The notes beneath the pieces were generated by a model. It worked only from the letters and a program-made list of their open reading frames with translations. It had not been told where the DNA came from and made no database searches. The translations under genes and the position numbers were made by a program. Of a stretch of DNA of 64,000 bases, positions 54,507-63,593 are shown one piece after another (position 1 is the stretch's first letter; each line of letters begins with the position of its first letter). Source of the DNA: QWQI01 sp964608915 (lineage in GTDB: Bacteria; Planctomycetota; Planctomycetia; Isosphaerales; Isosphaeraceae); assembly GCA_964608915.1 (NCBI GenBank), contig CAZSQA010000026.1:31909-95908 (forward strand), written 5' to 3'.

Positions 54507-54744
54507 GGACTCGCCTGACATTCGATCCGATCCGTCTCGCCTTGCCGGTCGTCGTACTGGACAAGGCGATGCCTTTTCGGCGAAACTGCCGCGTGGCGAT
54601 TCGATCACGCCTGACCTGCCGGACCTTCCCGCGAGGATGGCCGACGGCTCCATCGTGTGACTCGCCGACCTTGGCTCCACCCGCATGATTCGCGGGCCTG
54701 GCCTGATCATTACCCGTGACTGGAGTGCGAAAAGAGCGAAGACG

Positions 54745-56061
54745 ATGATGAACCACTCGACCAAGATCGCCCATGTTCGTGGACGTCAGATTCTGGACAG
54801 CCGCGGCAACCCGACCGTCGAGGTCGATGTCCATCTGGAGTCGGGGGTCAGCGGTCGGGCAGCCGTTCCGTCAGGAGCCTCGACCGGTGCCTACGAAGCC
54901 GCCGAGCTTCGCGACGCCGACAAGACCAAGTACCTCGGCAAGGGTGTTCTGAAAGCCGTGGACAACGTCAACGGCGAACTCGCCAGAGTGGTCGTCGGCC
55001 GCGATGCCACGGATCAGGCCGGCCTTGACCTTGCGATGATCGCCGCTGACGGCACTCCCAACAAGGGCCGGCTGGGTGCCAATGCCATCCTGGGCATCAG
55101 TCTGGCCGCCGCCAAGGCCGCCGCGGGCGCTTCCGGCCTGCCGCTCTACAAATACCTCGGTGGGCCGAACTCACGCGTGGTGCCCGTGCCGATGGCGAAT
55201 ATCGTCAACGGCGGCAAGCATGCCGACAACAAGATCGACTTTCAGGAATTCATGGTCATGCCGGTCGGGGCCAAATGCTTCTCCGAAGGCATCCGCATGG
55301 TGGCCGAGGTTTTCCACACGCTCAAGAGCGTGCTCAAGAAGGCCGGCCACAACACTAACGTCGGCGACGAAGGCGGCTTCGCACCGAACCTCGACAACCA
55401 AGAGGCCCTCGACTACATCATGCAGTCGATCGAAAAGGCCGGTTACAAGCCCGGCCGGGGTGCCGATTTCGCCATCGCCCTGGACTGCGCCAGTTCAGAA
55501 TTGTTCGACGAAGGCGGCAAGAAAGGCTACAAATTCTGGAAGTCGAATCCTTCGAAACTGTTTTCAGCATCTGAGATGATCGACCTGTTCGCAGGCTGGT
55601 GCGACAATTACCCGATCGTGTCGATCGAAGATCCTCTCGATCAGGATGACTGGGACGGATACGGCGAGATTACGAAGCGACTCGGCTCGCGCGTGCAGAT
55701 CGTCGGCGACGACTTCTTCGTCACCAACCCGGTACGTCTCGCGGAAGGCATCACCAAGGGGGCCTGCACCTCGATTTTGGTCAAGGTCAACCAGATCGGC
55801 ACGCTGACGGAAACCCTGGACGCCGTGCAGATGGCTCAACGCAACGGCTACACTGCCGTGCTTTCGCACCGTTCCGGCGAAACCGAAGACGCCACCATCG
55901 CCGATATCGCCGTCGGAACCAACTGCGGCCAGATCAAAACCGGTTCGGCCAGCCGTTCGGACCGTATCGCCAAATACAACCAGCTTCTGCGGATCGAAGA
56001 GCAGCTTGGCTCCTCGGCCGTTTATGGCACGGCGATCTGGCCGGCGCATTTACGCGTCTGA
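54745..56061 (+). CDS. eno: Enolase
   Basis: The 438-residue enzyme interconverts 2-phosphoglycerate and phosphoenolpyruvate. It has GRQILDSRGNPTVEVDVHL, AAVPSGASTGAYEAAELRD, GANAILGISLAAAKAAA, MANIVNGGKHADNKIDFQEF, GDEGGFAPNL, SIEDPLDQDDWDGY and the signature ILVKVNQIGTLTETLDA, then SHRSGETED. All metal and catalytic residues appear intact. ATG at 54745 or the next ATG at 54748 are both suitable. Expected partners pyk and pgi lie on either side. Confidence 0.97.
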   Translation: MMNHSTKIAHVRGRQILDSRGNPTVEVDVHLESGVSGRAAVPSGASTGAYEAAELRDADKTKYLGKGVLKAVDNVNGELARVVVGRDATDQAGLDLAMIAADGTPNKGRLGANAILGISLAAAKAAAGASGLPLYKYLGGPNSRVVPVPMANIVNGGKHADNKIDFQEFMVMPVGAKCFSEGIRMVAEVFHTLKSVLKKAGHNTNVGDEGGFAPNLDNQEALDYIMQSIEKAGYKPGRGADFAIALDCASSELFDEGGKKGYKFWKSNPSKLFSASEMIDLFAGWCDNYPIVSIEDPLDQDDWDGYGEITKRLGSRVQIVGDDFFVTNPVRLAEGITKGACTSILVKVNQIGTLTETLDAVQMAQRNGYTAVLSHRSGETEDATIADIAVGTNCGQIKTGSASRSDRIAKYNQLLRIEEQLGSSAVYGTAIWPAHLRV

Positions 56062-56623
56062 TCGCATTTCGAGCCCCGGTAAAAGAGCATACCGGACACT
56101 TTCTGCTCACTCCGAAGTCATTCAGGCGGGAAAGCCGGCATACCGGCTTTCTCGATTCCGCCCGTTCGCCGGGGTTTCGATCGTCGATTGCCTTGGCTCA
56201 ACCAATCCTCGGTAAAAGGTCCGACCTGAGTCGGTTAACGGCATGCCCTGACGCTCCGCAATCGTCGTTCATTTCTCCTGGAGTTTCGTTTCGACTCTTA
56301 ACCCACTTTCGGCTTCCGGTTGCGAATACGACTTTCGCACTGATTCCCATGCCGTCGCCTCGATCGAATTCGTTCGCGCGGATCCATGTCAGAAATTCGA
56401 AAGATCCGGGTTTCTCAAGCCAGACATAATCGAACAAGTGTCGAAGAGAATTTCTTATCGTCATGAGGCTCTTTTCTTTTGGTCCGAATCGATATAATTG
56501 GATATAGCTGTCATTGAATATCCCTCTCTCACTCGATTTCGAAGCGAATCGCCAGTATCGCTGGCTGACGAACGCCGCTTCGAACTCTCCCAGCCCGAGT
56601 GCCCGGTTCGATCGGAAACGGAT
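56062..56623. other. Intergenic region between eno and the kinase gene
   Basis: No gene is supported in these 562 bases. A long minus-strand frame that reaches into it from the kinase gene is antisense. It contains the eno terminator and an AT-richer stretch at 56270-56520 likely to hold the kinase promoter. Confidence 0.45.
56130..56151 (+). terminator. Terminator-like hairpin after eno
   Basis: GAAAGCCGG and CCGGCTTTC with a CATA loop form a perfect 9-bp stem, with outer GGCGG/CCGCC. It lies 68 nt past the eno stop; no long T-run. Confidence 0.55.
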
Positions 56624-58666
56624 ATGTCGAAAACCGATTCTCAATGTCCATCGACCGCGGAACTCGCCGCAGTGCTTCAGGGCGAAGCGAGCGAAGAGCA
56701 GATTTCCGACATCATGCGGCACCTGGATACCTGTGAAAAATGCGTGGCCTCGCTCGACCGGCTGACCGGCCCTTGCGTCGCCGAAAAGTTGAGTCACACA
56801 GGCGATTCCGCCGGGTCCGGGAAAGGTGAAGAACGGATCGAGATTCCGGAATCGGAGCAGGTCGAACAGGCCGAACGCAAATTCGTGAACCGGCTCATCA
56901 GTTCTTTCCGGTTTACGGCACCTTCCGTCATCGGTTCGTATAAAGTGATCCGCAAAGTCGGCCAGGGGATGATGGGTGAGGTTTTCGAATGCGAGGCGCC
57001 GAATTCGAACCGCCATGTCGCGCTCAAAACCATTCGGAACCATGTGATGTCGCCGATCATGGTGACGAGGATTTCCCAGGAGGCCCGCATGCTGTCGGGC
57101 CTGGATCATCCGAACATCGTGAAGCTCCACGAATTCGGCGTCACACAGGACGGTATGCCGTTTCTCGCCATGGAGTTCGTCGGAGGCGGCACGCTGTCGG
57201 AATCTCTGAGAAAATGCAGGTTCGAACCTCTTCAGGCGGCCCAGCTCGTGCGTCAATGTGCTGTGGCGCTAGAACACGCGCATAAAAAGGGCGTACTGCA
57301 CCGGGATTTGAAACCTTCGAACGTCCTGCTGGCTCAAGCGGCGGACGAGGGTGAAATCGGCGACGCGGGCCGGGAACTTTTTCCGAAAATCGCCGACTTC
57401 GGGCTCGCTCGATATTTCGAAGGCGAAACGCATGTGACGCAATCGGGTTCGCTCGTGGGCACTCCGGGTTATATGGCGCCTGAGCAAATTCACTCGGGAA
57501 ATAAACTGGGGCCGGAATCGGACGTGTACGCGCTCGGTGCGATCCTCTACGAAACGATGACCGGAAATTCGCCGTTTCAGGCCCAGAGCCTTGCGGGAAT
57601 CCTTCAGAAAATTCAGGAAGAACCACCCACAGCCCCGAGTGCCATCGAGTCGAAGATCCCGCGTGATCTCGAAGTCATCTGCCTGAAATGCCTCGAGAAA
57701 AGGCCAGAGGATCGGTATCTCTCGGCTGAGGATCTCGCGGCGGACCTCACGCGGTTCCTCGACGGGCAACCGATTCTCGCACGGCCTTTGCCTCTCGTCA
57801 TGCAATGGCGCCGCTGGTGCGAACGGAATCGCCGGCTCGCGATTTCACTGATCTTTTCGATCACTTTGCTGCTGCTTTCCACGATCGCAGGGGTGATCTT
57901 CGGCCTCGAACAGAGGCGGCTGGGCATCATCGCGGAATCCGCCAACATCTACGCGGACATTCAGCGCATTCTCGCGGAAAAATCCTCGGAGAATGAGATC
58001 GCGGCCAGGCTTCAGTCCGAAGCCAATCAGCAGAAGGCGATTCTGGACCGTGACCTTGCCGTCAAAATCATCGACGACGCGACGACGGCACTCTACGACG
58101 CTTTTCTGATGTCCAGCGAAGGGGAACACGCCGGATCGCCCGAACTGATCCGTCTTCGCCAGCGTATCGCGGGCGAGTTCTTCAAGATCGGGAACGACAC
58201 GCTCCAGGTCGAGCATTTCGAACGTGACAAGCCCGAATACCTGTGCGGACTGCTATTCAAATCGGCCGTCATTCAGTGGGAAATGGGTGCGAAAGAGCGG
58301 GGCGTCGAATTTTTCCGGCAACTTCTGCAGATCTATTCCCGCATACCCTATCCCCTACGCGACCTTGACGGTCTGACGGCCCAGATCATCACGGCAAAAG
58401 AAGTCCTTGGAGAAGACGAGTTGCTTCGCAAGGGCCCCGATGTCGCGATTCCGCTCTGGATCGACAACTGGAACGAATGGTACTCACGTGGTGAGGAATG
58501 GCTCAGAGATTCCCAAATCTCCCTCGATGCGTTGCTGGATCAGGGCCGCAAGATCGTCTTCGTCCTCGAACGGACCGAACGCTGGGAGGACTTGCGCCGG
58601 ATCGAACCGCAAATTCATGAAGCGGAACGGATCTATCTGGATGTTTACGGGAAAAAGAAGCGGTAA
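56624..58666 (+). CDS. Membrane Ser/Thr protein kinase with N-terminal zinc-finger-like motif
   Basis: The 680-residue protein opens with a short helical domain ending RHLDTCEKC (HxxxCxxC, as in anti-sigma-type zinc fingers). The kinase domain (about 100-370) has GQGMMGEVFECE, VALKTI, HRDLKPSN (near 226), DFGLAR (near 258), GTPGYMAPEQ and SDVYALGAILYE, so it should be active. A single membrane helix (LAISLIFSITLLLLSTIAGVIFG, split at 405-426) leads to a 250-residue external helical domain of unknown ligand. This is a frequent planctomycete layout. The ATG at 56624 is used; a TTG frame upstream reads less well. Confidence 0.93.
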   Translation: MSKTDSQCPSTAELAAVLQGEASEEQISDIMRHLDTCEKCVASLDRLTGPCVAEKLSHTGDSAGSGKGEERIEIPESEQVEQAERKFVNRLISSFRFTAPSVIGSYKVIRKVGQGMMGEVFECEAPNSNRHVALKTIRNHVMSPIMVTRISQEARMLSGLDHPNIVKLHEFGVTQDGMPFLAMEFVGGGTLSESLRKCRFEPLQAAQLVRQCAVALEHAHKKGVLHRDLKPSNVLLAQAADEGEIGDAGRELFPKIADFGLARYFEGETHVTQSGSLVGTPGYMAPEQIHSGNKLGPESDVYALGAILYETMTGNSPFQAQSLAGILQKIQEEPPTAPSAIESKIPRDLEVICLKCLEKRPEDRYLSAEDLAADLTRFLDGQPILARPLPLVMQWRRWCERNRRLAISLIFSITLLLLSTIAGVIFGLEQRRLGIIAESANIYADIQRILAEKSSENEIAARLQSEANQQKAILDRDLAVKIIDDATTALYDAFLMSSEGEHAGSPELIRLRQRIAGEFFKIGNDTLQVEHFERDKPEYLCGLLFKSAVIQWEMGAKERGVEFFRQLLQIYSRIPYPLRDLDGLTAQIITAKEVLGEDELLRKGPDVAIPLWIDNWNEWYSRGEEWLRDSQISLDALLDQGRKIVFVLERTERWEDLRRIEPQIHEAERIYLDVYGKKKR

Positions 58667-58796
58667 GTATACGAACAGGCCCGGCGGAACGACCTGAGGA
58701 TCGCTCCAGAAAGTAACTGACCGATTCGAACCCCAAAATATTGACGGATTCGTTCGATCCGTGTCGGATTCCTCGAGCGATGCTTATGCATCATCC

Positions 58797-60425
58797 CTAT
58801 GAATTTCGATTCGATCGCTGACGCCGATAGCGTTCGATCAGGGCGTTCGTCGAACTGTCGTGATCGAGCGACGGGTCAGAGACCGATTCCAGTTCCGGGA
58901 CGATGCGGTTCGCCAGAACCTTACCCAGCTCGACACCCCACTGGTCGAACGAATTGACGTCCCAAATGACGCCCTGAGTGAATACCTTGTGTTCGTACAA
59001 AGCGATCAGCGAGCCGAGAGATCGCGGCGTCAGCTTTTCGATCATCAGCGAATTCGTCGGTCTGTTGCCAGTGAACGTCCGGTGCGGGATCAACGGTTCC
59101 GGGCATTTCTCGTCGCGCAGTTCCTCGGGCGATTTCCCGAAGGCCAGGGCTTCGGTCTGGGCGAAGAAGTTCGACATGAGCAGATCGTGATGCCGGCCGA
59201 GCGGGTTCAGGCTTTTCGAAAAGCCGATGAAATCGCAGGGAATCAGTTTCGTGCCCTGGTGGATCAATTGATAGAAAGCGTGCTGGCCATTGGTGCCCGG
59301 CTGACCCCAGACGATCGGGCCGGTCTGATAATCGACCTGATGTCCTTCTCGCGTGACGCTCTTGCCGTTGCTCTCCATATCGAGCTGCTGGAGATAGGCC
59401 GGGAACAGATTCAGATATTGATCGTAAGGCAGTATCGCGACGCTCTGGGCGCCGAAGAAATTGTCGTACCAGATTCCCATCAGCGCCAACAGCACAGGCA
59501 GATTATGCTCCCACGGCGCGGATTCGAAATGCCGGTCCATCTCGTGGAAGCCCGCCAGGAATTCACGAAAATGATCCGGACCGATGGCGATCATGAGCGA
59601 AAGGCCGATGGCCGAATCGACGGAATAGCGGCCGCCGACCCAGTCCCAGAAGCCGAACATGTTTGCTGTGTCGATTCCGAATTTCGAAACCTCCGCGGCG
59701 TTCGTGCTCACCGCCACGAAATGATCCGCCACCGCCTGTTCGCCCAGAGCCTGCACGAGCCAGGATCGGGCCGTGCGGGCATTGGCCATGGTTTCCTGCG
59801 TGGTGAACGTTTTCGAAGCGACGATGAAAAGCGTTTCGGCCGGATCGCTGGCGCGCAGGGCCTCGGCGATATCTGTGCCGTCGACGTTCGAAACGAATCG
59901 AAATGTCATCGACCGGTCGGAATAATGCCGCAGGGAATCATAGCACAAGTGCGGTCCGAGGTCCGATCCTCCGATGCCGATATTGACGACATTCGAAATC
60001 TTGCGGCCCGTGGCTCCCTTGCGATCGCCGGAACGAACGGAATCGGCGAAACGGGCCATGGAGTCGAGAACGGCATGAACGTCCGCGACGACGTCGACGC
60101 CGTCCACCTCAAGCTTCGATCCGCTCGGCAGTCGCAGGGCCGTGTGCAGCACGGACCGGTTCTCGGTATCGTTGAATTTGTCACCCCTCAGCATGGAGCC
60201 GATCTTGCCACGCAGGCCGACGGTGTCAGCCAGCCGAAACAGCAGGGCCATCGTTTCGCCCGTGACGCGGTTTTTCGAATAATCGAGGTAAATGCCAGCG
60301 CCTTCGGCCGTGAAGGTTCGGCCCCGGTCCGGGTCGGTCGCGAACAGGTCGCGCAGGTGCATCGGTGCGATCGCCTGATAATGAGCCTGAAGCGATTTCC
60401 ATTCGGCGCGGTCGGTGAGTTTCAT
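58797..60425 (-). CDS. pgi: Glucose-6-phosphate isomerase
   Basis: The 542-residue enzyme interconverts glucose 6-phosphate and fructose 6-phosphate. It has NVVNIGIGGSDLGPHL, FVSNVDGTDIAEAL, IVASKTFTTQETMANA, the signature FGFWDWVGGRYSVDSAIG, QLDMESNGKSVTREG, GPIVWGQPGTNGQHAFYQ and FDQWGVELGK near the C-terminus. Length and order match the long proteobacterial/eukaryotic type. The sulfatase gene lies 72 bp upstream on the same strand. Confidence 0.97.
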   Translation of the reverse strand: MKLTDRAEWKSLQAHYQAIAPMHLRDLFATDPDRGRTFTAEGAGIYLDYSKNRVTGETMALLFRLADTVGLRGKIGSMLRGDKFNDTENRSVLHTALRLPSGSKLEVDGVDVVADVHAVLDSMARFADSVRSGDRKGATGRKISNVVNIGIGGSDLGPHLCYDSLRHYSDRSMTFRFVSNVDGTDIAEALRASDPAETLFIVASKTFTTQETMANARTARSWLVQALGEQAVADHFVAVSTNAAEVSKFGIDTANMFGFWDWVGGRYSVDSAIGLSLMIAIGPDHFREFLAGFHEMDRHFESAPWEHNLPVLLALMGIWYDNFFGAQSVAILPYDQYLNLFPAYLQQLDMESNGKSVTREGHQVDYQTGPIVWGQPGTNGQHAFYQLIHQGTKLIPCDFIGFSKSLNPLGRHHDLLMSNFFAQTEALAFGKSPEELRDEKCPEPLIPHRTFTGNRPTNSLMIEKLTPRSLGSLIALYEHKVFTQGVIWDVNSFDQWGVELGKVLANRIVPELESVSDPSLDHDSSTNALIERYRRQRSNRNS

Positions 60426-60497
60426 CTTGTCTTCCGTAAGGAGGTCTCATTCGGATTCGATCGGACCCGTGGCCGCATTCCCGCAGCCGACGCGGTT

Positions 60498-61895
60498 TCA
60501 TTCAGCGGCGGTCTTCCGTGCCGGTGGTGGGCCGCCATTCTGATAGCCCTGCCACCATTTCGGTCCTTCGGATTCGATTTCGGCGTTGAGCTTCTTCAGC
60601 TCCGCTTGCATTTCGGCGAACTTCGCAGGGTTTTTGGTGGCCAGGTCCGTCGTTTCGTGCGGATCGGCCTTCAGGTCATAAAGTTCCATTCGACTCAGAT
60701 CTTCGGTGGCGACGATCTTCCAGTCTCCGATTCGCATGGCGATTTTGATCGGGCTGCGGGCGATGGTACAACGCCAGTAGAGAGGTCGAGACCTTAGGAC
60801 CGGCTTACCCTCCGTGAGCAATGGCACGAGATCGCCGCCATCCAGAATCCGATCGACCGGAATCGGTGATTTCGCGATCACGAGCGAAGTCAGAAAAAGG
60901 TCGGAGCCGATGACAGGGACATCCGAAGTCGTGCCCGGCTTGATTTTGCCAGGCCATCGGACGATGCCCGGCACACGGATTCCGCCCTCGTAAACGTCGC
61001 GCTTGCGGCCACGAAGACCACCGGTCGAGCCCCTCGTACGGCCGTTGTCGCCATTGCCTTCAGGGCCATTGTCCGAAGTGAAGAAAACGAACGTGTCATC
61101 CGCCAGTTTCATTTCGTCAAGGGCATTCATGAACTTGCCGAAGGCGGCGTCCAGCTGTGTCACGTTGCCATGATGCTGGCGAATGTCCGGGTTCTCGATT
61201 CCGGCATAATGCGACTGGTATTGAGGGTCGGATTCAATGGGAAGGTGCGGCTCATGCGTCCAAACGCACAGGAAGAAAGGCTTCGACTTGTCGCGTCCTT
61301 CTTTCAGCCATCGAATGGCTTCGTCGGCCACGATCGGTGCGGAATAACCGGCTAGCTCACCCACGGGCTGACCGTTCCGCACGAAATTGTTCGGATTCTT
61401 ATGGCTGGGGGCCGCGTTGTTCTGGGTGCTGAACCAATGCGCGAAACCGTGGTCGGATGGCTGGGGGTGGTTCGGCTGATTGAAATAACCGTTCAGATGC
61501 CATTTGCCGACATGTGCCGTGTCATAGCCATGCGACTTCAGGAGCCGGGCCGACGTGATTTCGGTCGTTCGCAAATAGGGCGTTCGATTTTCCGGAATCC
61601 ACGTGAAAACGCCATTGCGATAGGGCGTCCGCCCGGTGAGGATGGCCGAACGGCTGGGCGAACAGACCGCCGAAGCGGAATAGCACTGGGTCAGGCGCAG
61701 GCCCTGTTTCGCGAAAGCGTCGAGATTCGGCGTATTGATGACCGGGTTGCCGTAACAGCCGAGATCGCCATAACCGAGATCGTCGGCCAGGAAGATGACG
61801 ATGTTGGGCGATTTCTCTGCGGCGGGCGCATTCGAACCCGTGATGACCAGAGCGAGCGAAACCAGGGATATCAGACATCGAAACGAGGCATTCAT
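60498..61895 (-). CDS. Secreted Cys-type sulfatase
   Basis: The 465-residue enzyme has signal peptide FRCLISLVSLALVITGSNAPA. It then has IVIFLADDLGYGDLGCYGN (metal-binding Asp38, Asp39) and Cys78 in CSPSRSAILTG, the residue that formylglycine-generating enzyme would modify. HVGKWHLN and TSDNGPEGNGDNG follow. It resembles arylsulfatase A-type members of S1; the sulfated polysaccharide or ester substrate is unknown. Planctomycetes carry many of these. The gene is divergent from the Tat propeller gene. Confidence 0.93.
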   Translation of the reverse strand: MNASFRCLISLVSLALVITGSNAPAAEKSPNIVIFLADDLGYGDLGCYGNPVINTPNLDAFAKQGLRLTQCYSASAVCSPSRSAILTGRTPYRNGVFTWIPENRTPYLRTTEITSARLLKSHGYDTAHVGKWHLNGYFNQPNHPQPSDHGFAHWFSTQNNAAPSHKNPNNFVRNGQPVGELAGYSAPIVADEAIRWLKEGRDKSKPFFLCVWTHEPHLPIESDPQYQSHYAGIENPDIRQHHGNVTQLDAAFGKFMNALDEMKLADDTFVFFTSDNGPEGNGDNGRTRGSTGGLRGRKRDVYEGGIRVPGIVRWPGKIKPGTTSDVPVIGSDLFLTSLVIAKSPIPVDRILDGGDLVPLLTEGKPVLRSRPLYWRCTIARSPIKIAMRIGDWKIVATEDLSRMELYDLKADPHETTDLATKNPAKFAEMQAELKKLNAEIESEGPKWWQGYQNGGPPPARKTAAE

Positions 61896-62108
61896 GAGAA
61901 TCGTTCCAGGCGGAATTCGCCAGGGCAGAATTGCGGGCAGACTGATTGACCACTCTCGTCAGGCACCCTTAGAATCCAAGGATATGTTACGGGCGTCGCT
62001 CTTGCAATCTACTCCCGCGGACGCGAACCCGTCCGGTCGGCACGCGACGCTTCGCGGAATGTCGATCGTATCCGCTTCCGAGCCAGACCACACGGCGGAA
62101 AGACCAGC

Positions 62109-63167
62109 ATGAATCGTCGCGATTTTCTGACGCTCGCAGGCTCAAGCATGATCGTGCCGGGGGCGTTCGGCAGACCGTCGCACGCTCAGGGTACAGCGTA
62201 TCCGACGGTGCACCGGCTCACGGGCATGGAATCGAACGATTTCGTCGATGGTCGTCCCTGCTTTTCACCGGACGGTCAGACGGTTCTTTTCATGAGACAG
62301 AAGCTGGTTCGTAACGGCGAAGGCAAGCTCGAACCTGGCAATGCCTGGTTCTGCACCGTTCCGGCCGAAGGCGGCGAAGTTTCGGATTTCGCCCAGATGG
62401 CCGGGTTTCAATTCACCAGGCCCGATTGGTCGTGGGTCAGGCGTTCGTTCCAGATCGCATTTTGCGGAATTTCCAATTCCGGCGGCGAAAACAGCATTTA
62501 CCTCCTGGACGTCGCGAGTCGTAAAATCAAGCGGATTCTGAGGGGCGACAGCGCCCGCAACCGGATCTTCAGTTATCCGTCCTGGTATCCGGGTGCCGGG
62601 GCCCTGTGCGTCACGAATTACTGGGAAGGCACGAATTCCGAAGGTTTTACGACACCCGGCACGATGCAGCACCTGCTCAGGTGCGAGCTGGACGGCAAGA
62701 CGAATCCGCTGACCCATCCGACGCAGATCTGGCCGGGGATGTCGAGCGTCTCCCAGGTCGGCAGCGGTCCGGGAAATCTGCCGGCGATCGCGTTCGCCGG
62801 TGAGCCGCGCACTCGTGCCGGTTACAATCAGGATTTCAACCAGATCTGGATCCGCCGACCGAACGGGTCGGTATTCGCTGTTGACGGCCTTCAGGCGAGA
62901 GCGCCGTGGTGGTCGCCGGACGGTTCGCTGATCGCTTTCGAATCGAATCGGGAAACTTCGAAGACGGGTCATGAAAATTACCAGATCTTCGTTCAGGATC
63001 CATCGAACCCGTCATCGATTTTCCCGGTCACGAGCCCGGAAATGGCCGTGCAGCACGCCAAATGGTCGCCGGACGGCAGCCGACTGACTTTCGCATATGC
63101 GATCGGGAAAGGCAGCCAGGCCCAGGGCATCGCCTATGTCGATCTCAGCGAAAGCTGGACGGGTTGA
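62109..63167 (+). CDS. Tat-exported TolB-like beta-propeller protein
   Basis: The 352-residue protein has twin-arginine signal MNRRDFLTLAGSSMIVPGAF. PD40-type blades include RPCFSPDGQTVLFMRQ, APWWSPDGSLIAFESN and AKWSPDGSRLTFAYA; about six blades are likely. No active site is visible; it could bind a ligand or be a divergent lyase. It is separated by zero bases from the next gene, which begins at the base after its stop. Confidence 0.8.
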   Translation: MNRRDFLTLAGSSMIVPGAFGRPSHAQGTAYPTVHRLTGMESNDFVDGRPCFSPDGQTVLFMRQKLVRNGEGKLEPGNAWFCTVPAEGGEVSDFAQMAGFQFTRPDWSWVRRSFQIAFCGISNSGGENSIYLLDVASRKIKRILRGDSARNRIFSYPSWYPGAGALCVTNYWEGTNSEGFTTPGTMQHLLRCELDGKTNPLTHPTQIWPGMSSVSQVGSGPGNLPAIAFAGEPRTRAGYNQDFNQIWIRRPNGSVFAVDGLQARAPWWSPDGSLIAFESNRETSKTGHENYQIFVQDPSNPSSIFPVTSPEMAVQHAKWSPDGSRLTFAYAIGKGSQAQGIAYVDLSESWTG

Positions 63168-63593
63168 ATGGCATCGACGAACGCCCGAAGGCCCCGACGA
63201 ACTGTCTTTTGCCTGTTCGCCTTCGTCATCTGTGCCGGGCTCGCGTCACGACGGTATCCCTGGTTCTTTCCTCAGTTCCTGCTCGACTATCCTGGCAACG
63301 TATTCTGGGCCATGGCGGCGTATCTGGGGCTGGTGCTTGCCCGCCCGGCGATCGGCGTTCCTGAAGCGGCCGCCGGGGCTCTGGCGATTTCGTTCGGCGT
63401 CGAGTTTTCGCAGCTTTATCATGCGGACTGGATCGACGGAATCCGGCGAACGCTTTTCGGGCGCCTGATTCTGGGCTCGGGGTTCGACTGGCTTGACCTG
63501 GCCGCGTATGGAGCAGGCGTTCTGATCGTTTCCGTGGCGGACGCAGGGTTCGTCATTCAGATAACGGCGAAAGAGGAGCGAGTCAAGAAATGA
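63168..63593 (+). CDS. DUF2809 membrane protein
   Basis: The 141-residue protein has four hydrophobic segments and the DUF2809 pattern SRRYPWFFPQFLLDYPGNVFWAM, then VEFSQLYHADWIDGIRRT and LILGSGFDWLDLAAYGAG. Function unknown. Its start follows the propeller gene's stop directly, and its stop overlaps the start of the next gene (ATGA). Confidence 0.85.
   Translation: MASTNARRPRRTVFCLFAFVICAGLASRRYPWFFPQFLLDYPGNVFWAMAAYLGLVLARPAIGVPEAAAGALAISFGVEFSQLYHADWIDGIRRTLFGRLILGSGFDWLDLAAYGAGVLIVSVADAGFVIQITAKEERVKK

Noticed and set aside
56198..57256. A 352-codon minus-strand frame
   Set aside because: Most of it is antisense to the kinase gene and its product shows no family features.
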